Origin: JANWHV01 sp035534995
Lineage (GTDB): Bacteria; Chloroflexota; UBA5177; JANWHV01
NCBI GenBank assembly: GCA_035534995.1
Contig: DATLQX010000227.1
Coordinates: forward strand, 1 to 44,812
Reading direction: 5' to 3'
DNA: 44,812 bases
Positions within the stretch are counted from its first letter, which is position 1. Each line of letters begins with the position of its first letter. The notes under the pieces are model-generated. The model was not told where the DNA came from. It made no database searches and was given only the letters and a program-made list of their open reading frames with translations. The position numbers and the translations under genes were made by a program. Shown in pieces: positions 15,250-23,133 of the stretch.

Positions 15250-16773
15250 TTACTCGGCCGCTTTCACCTCGGACCAGAGGGCATCCAGGCCACGAGGGTC
15301 CAGGGACGCGAGGGTCATGCCTCGCTCGACGCCGAGCCGTTCCACGGCACCGAAACGCCGGCGAAACTTGGCATTGGCCTTCCGCAGCGCCTCATCGGCG
15401 TCCAACCCCAAATGCCGGCAGAGACTGACAATCACGAACAGGAGATCCCCCACTTCCTCCAGGCGGTCAGCCTCGCCGGCCTCTTGTACCTCCCGCAACT
15501 CCTCATCGATCTTGGCATAGACGCCGGCGACACTCTCCCATTCAAAGCCGAGCGCGGCGGCCTTTCTCTGCATGGACTGTGAGGCGATCAGGGCCGGCAT
15601 GGCCAGGGGCACCCCGCTTAAGGCGGATTCCTCGGGCCGCTTTTCCTCCACCTTCATCCGCTCCCAGTTCACCAACACCGCCCCGGCGGTCTCCAGACTC
15701 AGGTCGCCAAATACATGCGGGTGTCGGCGAATAAGCTTGGTGGTGACGGCCTCCAGCACCGTGGGGAAGTCGAACGAGCCTTCCTCCTCGCCAATTCGCG
15801 CCAGCATGGACACGAGGAGCAGAACATCACCCAACTCCTCGGCCATTGCCTGGGGATCTTCCTCATCGATCGCCGCTACCGCTTCATAGGCCTCCTCCAG
15901 CAAATGGCCCTTCAGGCTGTGGAGGGTCTGCTTCCTATCCCAGGGACAGCCGTCCTCGGCTCGCAACCTGGCGGTCAGATAGGGGAGGGTTGCCAGGCCG
16001 CGCGAATCCGCCAGGGGATCCAGGGGCGGCACGTACAGGGTCGTCAAATGGTCAAATCCCTCGGTGTGATCCAACTCCGCCAGCCCCGTATCCCAGACCC
16101 GACTCAGGGAAGTGCCGGCCGCCCGGACCACGCGAATTGGATGGGTCTCGGGATACCGTTCCAGGAGCCAGAGTTTGCATGCCGACGCCACGCGCCGATT
16201 GTAGACCTGGGCGATCAGGATCGGGCGGCCCGTTGAAATCACCCGAGGAGACAATCCGCTCCAGTTGGCGGCGGAGATCTCCGCCGCCGGTTCACCGAGC
16301 GCGGCGCCGTCCACCAACTGCACCCCGGAGGCCACCGGATCGAGCGCCAGGGCGCGGGCCACCGGTTCGAGGAAACTGAGGCCGTCAAGCACGTCCACCT
16401 CAATCCCCGCGGCCTGCCCCCGCTCCAGTAGAAGCGCCACACTCCGCTCTCCCATCAGGGGGTGCCCTGGCACGGCATAGACCACGGAGCGGTCCTCCGC
16501 GCGAACCGCCGCCAGAACGGCTTCCGCGATCTCCTGGTACAACTCAGCGAAATCAACGGCCCGGTCATAGAGATGATCAAAACTCCGCCATTCCGGCGCG
16601 GATCCCAACCGCTCGCGCAGCCCCTGCACCGTGGGGTGAACCTGTGTGCGAAGATAAATCACTCCGGCGGCCTGCAGGCGCTCATACACGCCAAGAGTCA
16701 CTTGCGACCAGTCACCCGGGCCCAAGCCCACCACCGACAATCTGCGCGGTCCCTCCTCGGGTCGGTCATTCAC
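15250..16773 (-). CDS. mazG: Tetrapyrrole-methylase/MazG fusion, NTP pyrophosphohydrolase (YabN-like)
   Basis: A 507-residue fusion protein. Residues 10-220 form a tetrapyrrole (corrin/porphyrin) methylase-like domain (LSVVGLGPGDWSQVTLGVYE; VYAVPGHPLMGERSV). The rest holds two MazG modules: one with the EEAYEAVAAIDEEDPQAM/EELGDVLL metal site preceded by CPWDRKQTLHSLK, one with DEELREVQEAGE/EEVGDLLF. MazG hydrolyses (d)NTPs to monophosphates and may clear damaged nucleotides or lower ppGpp. The same architecture is known in Bacillus YabN; the methylase half there has no proven reaction. Start: GTG at 16773 with GGAG 6 nt upstream, overlapping the preceding gene by 8 nt; a TTG at 16785 is the alternative. 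The hrcA promoter lies just downstream. Confidence 0.93.
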   Translation of the reverse strand: MNDRPEEGPRRLSVVGLGPGDWSQVTLGVYERLQAAGVIYLRTQVHPTVQGLRERLGSAPEWRSFDHLYDRAVDFAELYQEIAEAVLAAVRAEDRSVVYAVPGHPLMGERSVALLLERGQAAGIEVDVLDGLSFLEPVARALALDPVASGVQLVDGAALGEPAAEISAANWSGLSPRVISTGRPILIAQVYNRRVASACKLWLLERYPETHPIRVVRAAGTSLSRVWDTGLAELDHTEGFDHLTTLYVPPLDPLADSRGLATLPYLTARLRAEDGCPWDRKQTLHSLKGHLLEEAYEAVAAIDEEDPQAMAEELGDVLLLVSMLARIGEEEGSFDFPTVLEAVTTKLIRRHPHVFGDLSLETAGAVLVNWERMKVEEKRPEESALSGVPLAMPALIASQSMQRKAAALGFEWESVAGVYAKIDEELREVQEAGEADRLEEVGDLLFVIVSLCRHLGLDADEALRKANAKFRRRFGAVERLGVERGMTLASLDPRGLDALWSEVKAAE

Positions 16774-17707
16774 TCTTTGCTCCAAACAAGCTGCCTCCGT
16801 AATCCCCGACCACCACCCTTAAGGCCCGCGGCACCGCGATGACGCGAGCCGGCGCGCTTCCGGCGGCATCTCCGTCCATTTGCACCGGGATCGGTGACTC
16901 GGACTCGATCTCGATCTCGCGTGCCCGGCCCCAGAACAGGGCTGGCCACTGGTTGGCGGAGGGACGGAACAAGGCGCCAACTTGCGGGATCCCCGACCAC
17001 ACACGGGTCCCGCGGATTGCCAGTACGTCCAGCGCTCCATCGTCGGCAACCGCATGGCGAATTGGTTGCCAGCTACCAGCGTATCGCCGCGTATTCCCAA
17101 TCAACAAGACCAGAACACTCATCCTGGTCTCCCGGCCATCGAGGCGCAAGCGGATCCAAGTTCCCCGGTAGCCTGGGGCGAGATTGCTCGCCGCCACCGC
17201 GTAGGAAAAACGGCCAAATCGTTGCTTGAGCCGGCCCGAAACGGCGGCAACCACGGCGGCGTCGAATCCGACGCTGGCCATCAGTAAAAAGTAGCGGGAG
17301 CCGATCTGGCCCACGTCCACCCACCGCTCGGATCGACGGTCCAGGAGCGCCGCGAGTGAAGCCGGATGCGCCGGAATCCCCGTCTCGGCCGCCCATAGGT
17401 TGACGGTCCCCACCGGCAGCACCCCCAACGTAACTCCGGTTTCTACCAGGGGTTGCAAAACTTCATTGATCGTTCCGTCGCCACCCGCCGCTACCACCAG
17501 AGGGTACTGATCTCGCACCGCCTCCAGGGCCAGGGCGGTGGCATCACCCCCCCGCCGTGTTTGCGCCACCTCGATGGTCCAACCGCGCCCACGGAGTCGT
17601 GAAGCGACCTCGCTGACTAGCCGATGCGACCGTACCCGTCCCGACACCGGGTTGTGAATGATCAGGGCCCGCCGGGGCCGGTCGTCGACGAACTGCCTCT
17701 GATCCAT
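16766..17707 (-). CDS. Diacylglycerol/sphingosine-kinase-family lipid kinase
   Basis: A 313-residue member of the DAGK/YegS/LCB5 family. Visible: LIIHNPVSGRVRSHRLV at the N-terminus, the ATP-binding VVAAGGDGTINEVLQPL with the GGDGT signature, LGVLPVGTVNLWAAETGIP, and a C-terminal beta-sandwich with VQMDGDAAG, where the aspartate-containing segment is typical. It would phosphorylate a lipid such as diacylglycerol or undecaprenol at the membrane. The ATG at 17707 is 4 nt after the murE stop with GGGAG touching it; the long frame upstream is the shadow of murE. Neighbours in cell-wall and DNA metabolism fit lipid recycling for envelope synthesis, but the substrate is not known. Confidence 0.88.
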   Translation of the reverse strand: MDQRQFVDDRPRRALIIHNPVSGRVRSHRLVSEVASRLRGRGWTIEVAQTRRGGDATALALEAVRDQYPLVVAAGGDGTINEVLQPLVETGVTLGVLPVGTVNLWAAETGIPAHPASLAALLDRRSERWVDVGQIGSRYFLLMASVGFDAAVVAAVSGRLKQRFGRFSYAVAASNLAPGYRGTWIRLRLDGRETRMSVLVLLIGNTRRYAGSWQPIRHAVADDGALDVLAIRGTRVWSGIPQVGALFRPSANQWPALFWGRAREIEIESESPIPVQMDGDAAGSAPARVIAVPRALRVVVGDYGGSLFGAKSE

Positions 17708-17711
17708 CTCC

Positions 17712-19205
17712 CTAAGGTCCGTAGCCACGCGCCAGGAGAGCCGCCCGTGCCTCTCCCTCTTCATCCCAGGGAAGCGACGATCCTCCCACCAACATGCTAT
17801 GCTCGTGGCCTTTCCCGGCCAACAGAACCACGTCCCCCGGCCCGGCCATGGAGATAGCCGTGTGGATTGCCTGCTTCCGATCGCCGATCTGGAGAAAATC
17901 GCTCCCCTCCCGAGCTCCCTCCGCCATGGCGCCGCGCGCGATCTGATCGAGGATCTCGTCCGAGCGCTCGCTCCGCGGATCCTCATCGGTCATCACGCTG
18001 AAGTCAGCCAGTCTGGCCGCCACCGCGCCCATGACCGGACGCTTTTCTCGGTCACGATCCCCGGCGCTGCCAAAGACCACGATCAAGCGGGCGGTGGCCA
18101 GGGGACGGAGCGTAGTCAGAACTTTCTCCAGGCTGGCGGCGGTGTGCGCGTAATCGACCACTACGAGAAATGGCTGGCCGAGGTCCACCCGCCGCATCCG
18201 TCCAGGCACCCCGGCGAACGACTCCAGATGGGGCAGCGCCTCCTGCAACCGGACTCCCCGGCCATGGAGAACCGCCAGCGCCCCCAAACAATTGTACACG
18301 TTGAACAGTCCCGGCAAGCGCGTGCGCGCCTGGTAGGTGCTGCCCGCCACTTCGACCCCGAACGTCGAGCCGGACGCATTGCTCTGGATATCCACTCCAC
18401 GGACGGTCGCCCCGGCTTCCAGGCCAAAACTGACCACCGCCACGGGAGAGCGCGGGATCAGGCTCGCACTCCCCTCGTCATCGCGATTGATCGCCGCGAA
18501 GCGCGGACCTTCCTTCCCCTCGTGCTCCAGGAGGGCATCCAGGATCAGCGCCTTCGCTTGAATGTACTCCTGGCGCGTCCCATGAAACTCCAGATGTTCG
18601 CTGGTAATGTTGGTAATCAGCGCCTCGTCGAAGGCGCACCGGCGCACCCTTCCCAGGGCCAACCCATGGCTGGTCGCCTCAAGCACCGCGTCCTGAACCC
18701 CGGCATCCACCATGGCCGCAAGGCCGGCTTGCACCTCGGGCGCCTCAAGCGTCGACTGCCGGGCCATATTGTCCTCCCAGCGAGCGCCGATCTTAAAGGC
18801 CACCGTGCTCAGCAGGCCAGTCTTCCGACCCAGGCCGTCGAGCAGATGGGTAAGCAGATAGACGCTGGTAGTCTTCCCGTCGGTGCCAGTCACACCAGTT
18901 ATGTGTAGGCCGCGCGCCGGGAAGCCGCGGCGCGCGGCGGCGAGGTCCGCCAGGGCCAGGCGCGTGGAGGGAACGACCACGAAGGGCGGCCCCGTTACCG
19001 GGCGCTCCACCACCGCCGCCACCGCGCCCGCCGCCGCCGCACTCTGGCCGTGGAGATGGCCATCACTCACCGTACCCGGCACCGCGACAAACAGGTCGCC
19101 TGGGCCAACGGCGCGCGAGTCATATCTGACCTCGCCCACCAGAGAATCGGGGAAATCACGGGGGGGAGTAATCCCTGCCTCCCTCAATAGATCAGCCAGC
19201 CGCAT
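17712..19205 (-). CDS. murE: UDP-N-acetylmuramyl-tripeptide synthetase MurE
   Basis: Mur ligase of 497 residues that adds the third amino acid to UDP-MurNAc-L-Ala-D-Glu in peptidoglycan synthesis. N-terminal domain with YDSRAVGPGDLFVAVPG; central ATPase domain with HITGVTGTDGKTTSVYLL (P-loop) and TLEAPEVQAGLA; C-terminal domain with VPGRMRRVDLGQPFLVVVDYAHTP-like text, then VFGSAGDRDREKRPVMG and MTDEDPRSE. The DPRSE segment occupies the place of the DNPR motif of meso-diaminopimelate-adding enzymes, but the match is partial, so the amino acid is left open. ATG at 19205 with GGGGAGGG upstream is preferred to the ATG at 19223, which would overlap the rhomboid gene. Confidence 0.95.
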   Translation of the reverse strand: MRLADLLREAGITPPRDFPDSLVGEVRYDSRAVGPGDLFVAVPGTVSDGHLHGQSAAAAGAVAAVVERPVTGPPFVVVPSTRLALADLAAARRGFPARGLHITGVTGTDGKTTSVYLLTHLLDGLGRKTGLLSTVAFKIGARWEDNMARQSTLEAPEVQAGLAAMVDAGVQDAVLEATSHGLALGRVRRCAFDEALITNITSEHLEFHGTRQEYIQAKALILDALLEHEGKEGPRFAAINRDDEGSASLIPRSPVAVVSFGLEAGATVRGVDIQSNASGSTFGVEVAGSTYQARTRLPGLFNVYNCLGALAVLHGRGVRLQEALPHLESFAGVPGRMRRVDLGQPFLVVVDYAHTAASLEKVLTTLRPLATARLIVVFGSAGDRDREKRPVMGAVAARLADFSVMTDEDPRSERSDEILDQIARGAMAEGAREGSDFLQIGDRKQAIHTAISMAGPGDVVLLAGKGHEHSMLVGGSSLPWDEEGEARAALLARGYGP

Positions 19206-19215
19206 TGGCCCTCCC

Positions 19216-20565
19216 CTACGCACCGGCGGGGTTCCACGCGATCACGGCGACCGCCAGAGCGGCCAGGGCCACCGCCGCGGTTCCCAGGACCGTAACCACG
19301 ATCGCCGGTGATCGTTGCTCGTCCAACGCCCCGACCGGTACGCCCTGATCGGTCTTGGGCAACCTGGGGCCAACCAGGATCGCCGCCAGGATGCCTCCGA
19401 GCAATCCGCCAAGATGGGCCCAGCCGTCAATGCCGCCCACCACATTGGGAATAAGCAGATTGATCACCGACAAGACCACTACTTGCCCTACCAGGGCGCG
19501 GGAGGCCCGGCCAAACAAGCGTCGGTTGCGATAGAAAAAGACACCGAGAGCCCCAAATATCCCAAAAATCGCGCCCGAGGCACCCACTGCCAGATCCGTG
19601 GAGGCGGCAACACTGAAAATCGAGCCACAGATTCCCGCGAAGAAGTAGACATAGAGGAAGCGCGCCCGTCCCACGCAACGCTCGAAGAGCGGTCCTACCG
19701 CGAAGAGCGAATAGCTATTGACTGCCAGATGCAAAATGCCGGCATGCAGGAAGATTGGGGTGATCAAGCGCCACCATTGCCCCAGATGAATGATCGCGAA
19801 ATCGTCCTTGGCCCCATAACGATCCAGGGTGGGGCTATTTTGCGAGCCGCCATGAGTTTCCAGGAAGACGTACATGGCGATATTAATGGCCAGCAGCGCG
19901 TACACCACGGCCACGGGACGGCCCAGCAGGAGGCGAAACGCCTCCGCCGCCTGCCTCCGGTCGCCGGGACGTCCCGCGCCGGCGAACGGGGCCAGCGCGG
20001 CGCGCGGATACGTTGCCAACCACCGCAGCCTTACCGCCAACGATCCCTCGCCACGGGCGATCGCCGCCCTGTAGGCCGCGCGTAGGGCCGCCGGACGCCG
20101 CGCCGGTGATTCAAGCAGGGCCAGGGCGGCCTCGTAGCGCCACTGACCAGGATCGATATGATGCGCCCGCTCCAGGGCGCCACGCGCCTCCTCCCACTGG
20201 TCGTGCTTGTAGAGGAGGAGGCCAAAATGATAAAAGGCGGGCGCGAAGGTCGGGTCGGCATGCATGGCCTTGGTGAAGGCATCCGCCGCCACCTGGGGAT
20301 TGCCCGATGCCTGGGCTGCCAGGCCAAGCGCCAGGTAGGCGCGCGTCTGGCTGGGATCCTCGGCCAGCACCGCGTTGGCCACCGCCGCCGCCTTCGTGAA
20401 TTCGGCGCGCTCGGCCAGGGCCCAGGCCTGGAGCGCCTGGCCGGTGACCGGATCCCACCCGCCTGTGGGCGATCCGTCCAGCAGCCGAAGCGCTTCATTG
20501 CCCCGTCCCTGCATAATCAAAAGATCGACGTGGGCTAGCTCGGATGGAGACATACCCATGGCCAT
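19216..20565 (-). CDS. TPR-rhomboid intramembrane serine protease
   Basis: A 449-residue membrane protein. The first 170 residues are soluble tetratricopeptide-type helices (ALRLLDGSP, AYLALGLAAQASGNPQVAADAF, FYHFGLLLYKHDQWEEARGALE). From about residue 215 it becomes a rhomboid: first membrane helix VVYALLAINIAMYVFL, WWRLITPIFLHAGILHLAVNSYSL with the conserved His279 and Asn283, the nucleophile Ser330 in GASGAIFG, and His384 in GWAHLGGLLGG. These are the rhomboid catalytic dyad and oxyanion residues, so it should cut membrane proteins. A TPR-rhomboid order suggests that the repeats select substrates or partners. It lies between recF and murE, overlapping neither start. Start ATG 20565; two more in-frame ATGs follow within five codons. 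Confidence 0.92.
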   Translation of the reverse strand: MAMGMSPSELAHVDLLIMQGRGNEALRLLDGSPTGGWDPVTGQALQAWALAERAEFTKAAAVANAVLAEDPSQTRAYLALGLAAQASGNPQVAADAFTKAMHADPTFAPAFYHFGLLLYKHDQWEEARGALERAHHIDPGQWRYEAALALLESPARRPAALRAAYRAAIARGEGSLAVRLRWLATYPRAALAPFAGAGRPGDRRQAAEAFRLLLGRPVAVVYALLAINIAMYVFLETHGGSQNSPTLDRYGAKDDFAIIHLGQWWRLITPIFLHAGILHLAVNSYSLFAVGPLFERCVGRARFLYVYFFAGICGSIFSVAASTDLAVGASGAIFGIFGALGVFFYRNRRLFGRASRALVGQVVVLSVINLLIPNVVGGIDGWAHLGGLLGGILAAILVGPRLPKTDQGVPVGALDEQRSPAIVVTVLGTAAVALAALAVAVIAWNPAGA

Positions 20566-20647
20566 CTACCCTGCTCTCCCTTTTAGCCAGATCGCACGAC
20601 GCGGTTTGTAGGTCAGAGTACCGCATGGCAGGGCAAAGGGTGACAAC

Positions 20648-21811
20648 TCACCTCCCCAGAGGGCGTAAGATGCCGCGGCTCACTTCCCATCGCTGGGCGG
20701 TGACGAACTGATCGGCCCCCGCCCCATCGGCGCTGGTGACGAAGGTCTGCTGCCCCTCGGCCGCCGCCTTCAGGATTGCTGCCCGCCGCGGCGGATCCAA
20801 CTCCGAAGTGGCGTCATCCAACAACAGGATGGGCTGCTCGCCGCTCTGGCCCCGCATATAGGCGAGCTCCGCCAGCTTCATGGCCAGGGTAGCCGTTCGC
20901 TGCTGCCCGCGTGAGCCAAAGGCCGTGGCATCGACCTCGTTAACCTTAAAGGCAAGATCATCGCGGTGCGGGCCGACTAACGACACCGCCGCCGCCAGTT
21001 CGCGAGGATGGACCGCCGCCAGGCCGCGGCGCAAAGCCTCGCGCGCGGCCAGCGCGCCGCCTGCCGCCAAACCCTCGGCGGTCACCCCTCCCAGGGCGGG
21101 AGTGTATTCCACCTGCATCCGTTCCTGTTCGCCGCTCAGAACGAAATGCCACTCGGCCCCGATCCGGCCCAGTTTCTCGGTTGCGATGGCCCGCTGGCCC
21201 ACGATCAGACCGCCGTACTCGCACACTTGATCGTCCCAGAAGGCAAGCGCGTTGGCCGGCTGCGTTCGCTCGCGGATCTGACGCAGGAGGGCGTTGCGCT
21301 GTACGATTACCCTGTTATAGCGCGTCAGGGCGCGAAAGTAGCCAGGGTCGAGTTGACAGAGCATCACATCGAGAAAGCGCCTGCGCGTCGAGGGAGAACC
21401 GGCCACCAAATCCACATCGCTGGGGGAGAAAAATACCGCGTGTACCGCCCCCACCACCTCGCTCGCCTTCCGTTCCACCCCGTTCAGCTTGAACCGCTTC
21501 CGCGCCTGACCCTCCGGCCCCCCTTCGCGGATCACAATCTCAAGCGACTGCTCGGTGCCGCCTCGCTCCACCTGTCCTACAATGCGAGCAAAGGCAGTGG
21601 GACTCAGGGGATCACGTTCAGCCCAGGAGATCAGCTCGCTATCGGTCCGGGTTCGTGACGACTTCGTGGTGGCCAGTAGATAGATAGCCTCAAGGAGATT
21701 CGTCTTCCCCTGGGCGTTCGCCCCATGGAGCAGGATCAGCCCTGGCTGAAAGGCTACATCGAGAGCGACGTAGTTACGGTAATGGCGAAGCGACAGATGG
21801 CGGATCAGCAC
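20648..21811 (-). CDS. recF: DNA replication and repair protein RecF
   Basis: A 387-residue SMC-like ATPase that helps load RecA at gaps. N-terminal HLSLRHYRNYVALDVAF and P-loop GANAQGKTNLLEAIYLLA; FFSPSDVDLVAGSPSTRRRFLD; C-terminal ABC signature region GSRGQQRTATLAMKLAE and Walker B PILLLDDATSELD. Start GTG at 21811, 4 nt after the dnaN stop, with no clear Shine-Dalgarno, suggesting translational coupling. The dnaN-recF order is the conserved one. Confidence 0.96.
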   Translation of the reverse strand: MLIRHLSLRHYRNYVALDVAFQPGLILLHGANAQGKTNLLEAIYLLATTKSSRTRTDSELISWAERDPLSPTAFARIVGQVERGGTEQSLEIVIREGGPEGQARKRFKLNGVERKASEVVGAVHAVFFSPSDVDLVAGSPSTRRRFLDVMLCQLDPGYFRALTRYNRVIVQRNALLRQIRERTQPANALAFWDDQVCEYGGLIVGQRAIATEKLGRIGAEWHFVLSGEQERMQVEYTPALGGVTAEGLAAGGALAAREALRRGLAAVHPRELAAAVSLVGPHRDDLAFKVNEVDATAFGSRGQQRTATLAMKLAELAYMRGQSGEQPILLLDDATSELDPPRRAAILKAAAEGQQTFVTSADGAGADQFVTAQRWEVSRGILRPLGR

Positions 21812-21815
21812 CCGG

Positions 21816-22952
21816 CTAGCGCGGCACGGTCACCGGCATGATCACATGGAGGAAGTCGGCGCCATCGACCGGGCGGAGCACTCCGGCCTGGGTGGGACCA
21901 AGCAATTCAATCGCCGCCTGGGTGGAATTCATCGCCGCCAGCGCGTCGGCGACATACTTGCTGTTGAAACCGATCTTGATACTATCGCCTTCAACCACCC
22001 CGTCCACCACGCTATCGTTGTCACCGACGTCTTGCGTTTCCGCGCTCACGCTTACCGTCCCCGCGCCACCCTCGCCGGCGTCAATGGCCAGGCGCAACAA
22101 ACTGGAACCGTCGCGGGCGAAGAAGCCGGCGATTTTTACCGCCTTGAGTAGATCGGCCGTATTCGCCACCACACGGGTCTTGTATTCCTTGGGGATGATT
22201 TGCTTATAGTTCACGAACTGCTCGCTCTGCAGGGTAGCCAGAAAATCCACGTTTTCCATGTGGAACAAGATTTGCCCCCGGTTGGGAGTGACGGTGATGG
22301 CGACGGGGCTGTCGTCGTCGGGCAACACCCGGCCCAACTCGGCGACAGTCTTGGCCGGGATCAGGACGCTAAAATCCGCCCCACACGGCTTGGCCAGCCC
22401 GGCGGACCTTACCGATAACCGATAGGCGTCCGACGAGGTCATGGTCACGGTCTCGCCGGCGAATGTGGTATAAATCCCGGTGAGCGGCCCGCGAGTGCTG
22501 TCGGTCGAGGCGGCGAACACCACCTGATTGATCATCCCACGGAGGACGCTGGCCCCGATCACCGCCGCCGGCTCGTCGGCAATGTTCGGAATCAAGGGGA
22601 ACTCGTCGGCGTCGATCCCCCGGATGTTGGCCGAGAAGCGGGCGCTGCGGATGCGGGCCACGGTCGAGCTTTCGGGAGTAGTAATCTCCACCTGATCGTT
22701 TGGCAGCGAATTGATGAACTCGGTCAGCAAGCGGGATGGCAACGTCACGGCGCCATCCTCGAAGATCATGGCAGGGATCCAGAGGGTAATGCCAACCTTC
22801 AGGTCAGTAGCCGAGAGCCGCAATCGCCCATCGTCGCTCGCCACCAGCACATTGCTCAGAACGGGCAGAGAACTGGCAGCGGCGGTACTGACCCCCCGAT
22901 TCACCACTTGCAATCCGCGGCTGAGGGCTTCCTGTGAACACGATAGCTTCAT
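21816..22952 (-). CDS. dnaN: DNA polymerase III beta subunit (sliding clamp)
   Basis: Sliding clamp, 378 residues, three repeated clamp domains; forms the ring that tethers polymerase and other partners (MutS, MutL) to DNA. Recognised by MKLSCSQEALSRGLQVVNRGV, LPVLSNVLVAS, LTGIYTTFAGETVTMTSSDAYRLSV, and the closing C-terminal FLHVIMPVTVPR, which matches the usual HVIMPM ending. ATG at 22952 has GGAGGGG 5 nt upstream. No dnaA is adjacent; instead a protease gene is divergently placed, so the standard origin arrangement is not preserved here. Confidence 0.97.
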   Translation of the reverse strand: MKLSCSQEALSRGLQVVNRGVSTAAASSLPVLSNVLVASDDGRLRLSATDLKVGITLWIPAMIFEDGAVTLPSRLLTEFINSLPNDQVEITTPESSTVARIRSARFSANIRGIDADEFPLIPNIADEPAAVIGASVLRGMINQVVFAASTDSTRGPLTGIYTTFAGETVTMTSSDAYRLSVRSAGLAKPCGADFSVLIPAKTVAELGRVLPDDDSPVAITVTPNRGQILFHMENVDFLATLQSEQFVNYKQIIPKEYKTRVVANTADLLKAVKIAGFFARDGSSLLRLAIDAGEGGAGTVSVSAETQDVGDNDSVVDGVVEGDSIKIGFNSKYVADALAAMNSTQAAIELLGPTQAGVLRPVDGADFLHVIMPVTVPR

Positions 22953-23052
22953 GCACGCCCCTCCGCTGGGCCGTGTTGTTTCCGTACACCGAGCGGCCTC
23001 ATGTACCGCTCACCCAACAGCCACCCAGGAGGGGAACCCGTACCCAGGAGCA

Positions 23053-23081
23053 TGGACCGTTGAAGTAACGGGGAGTATGAT
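23053..23081 (+). promoter_or_regulatory. candidate promoter of the S8 protease gene
   Basis: TGGACC (23053-23058), 17-nt spacer, TATGAT (23076-23081), about 52 nt upstream of the ATG at 23134. The -35 matches four and the -10 five of six consensus bases. Confidence 0.45.
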
Positions 23082-23133
23082 ACAGCTTGCGATGCTGCTC
23101 CACAAGGCACTAACTCACCAGTAGGAGGGTCCA

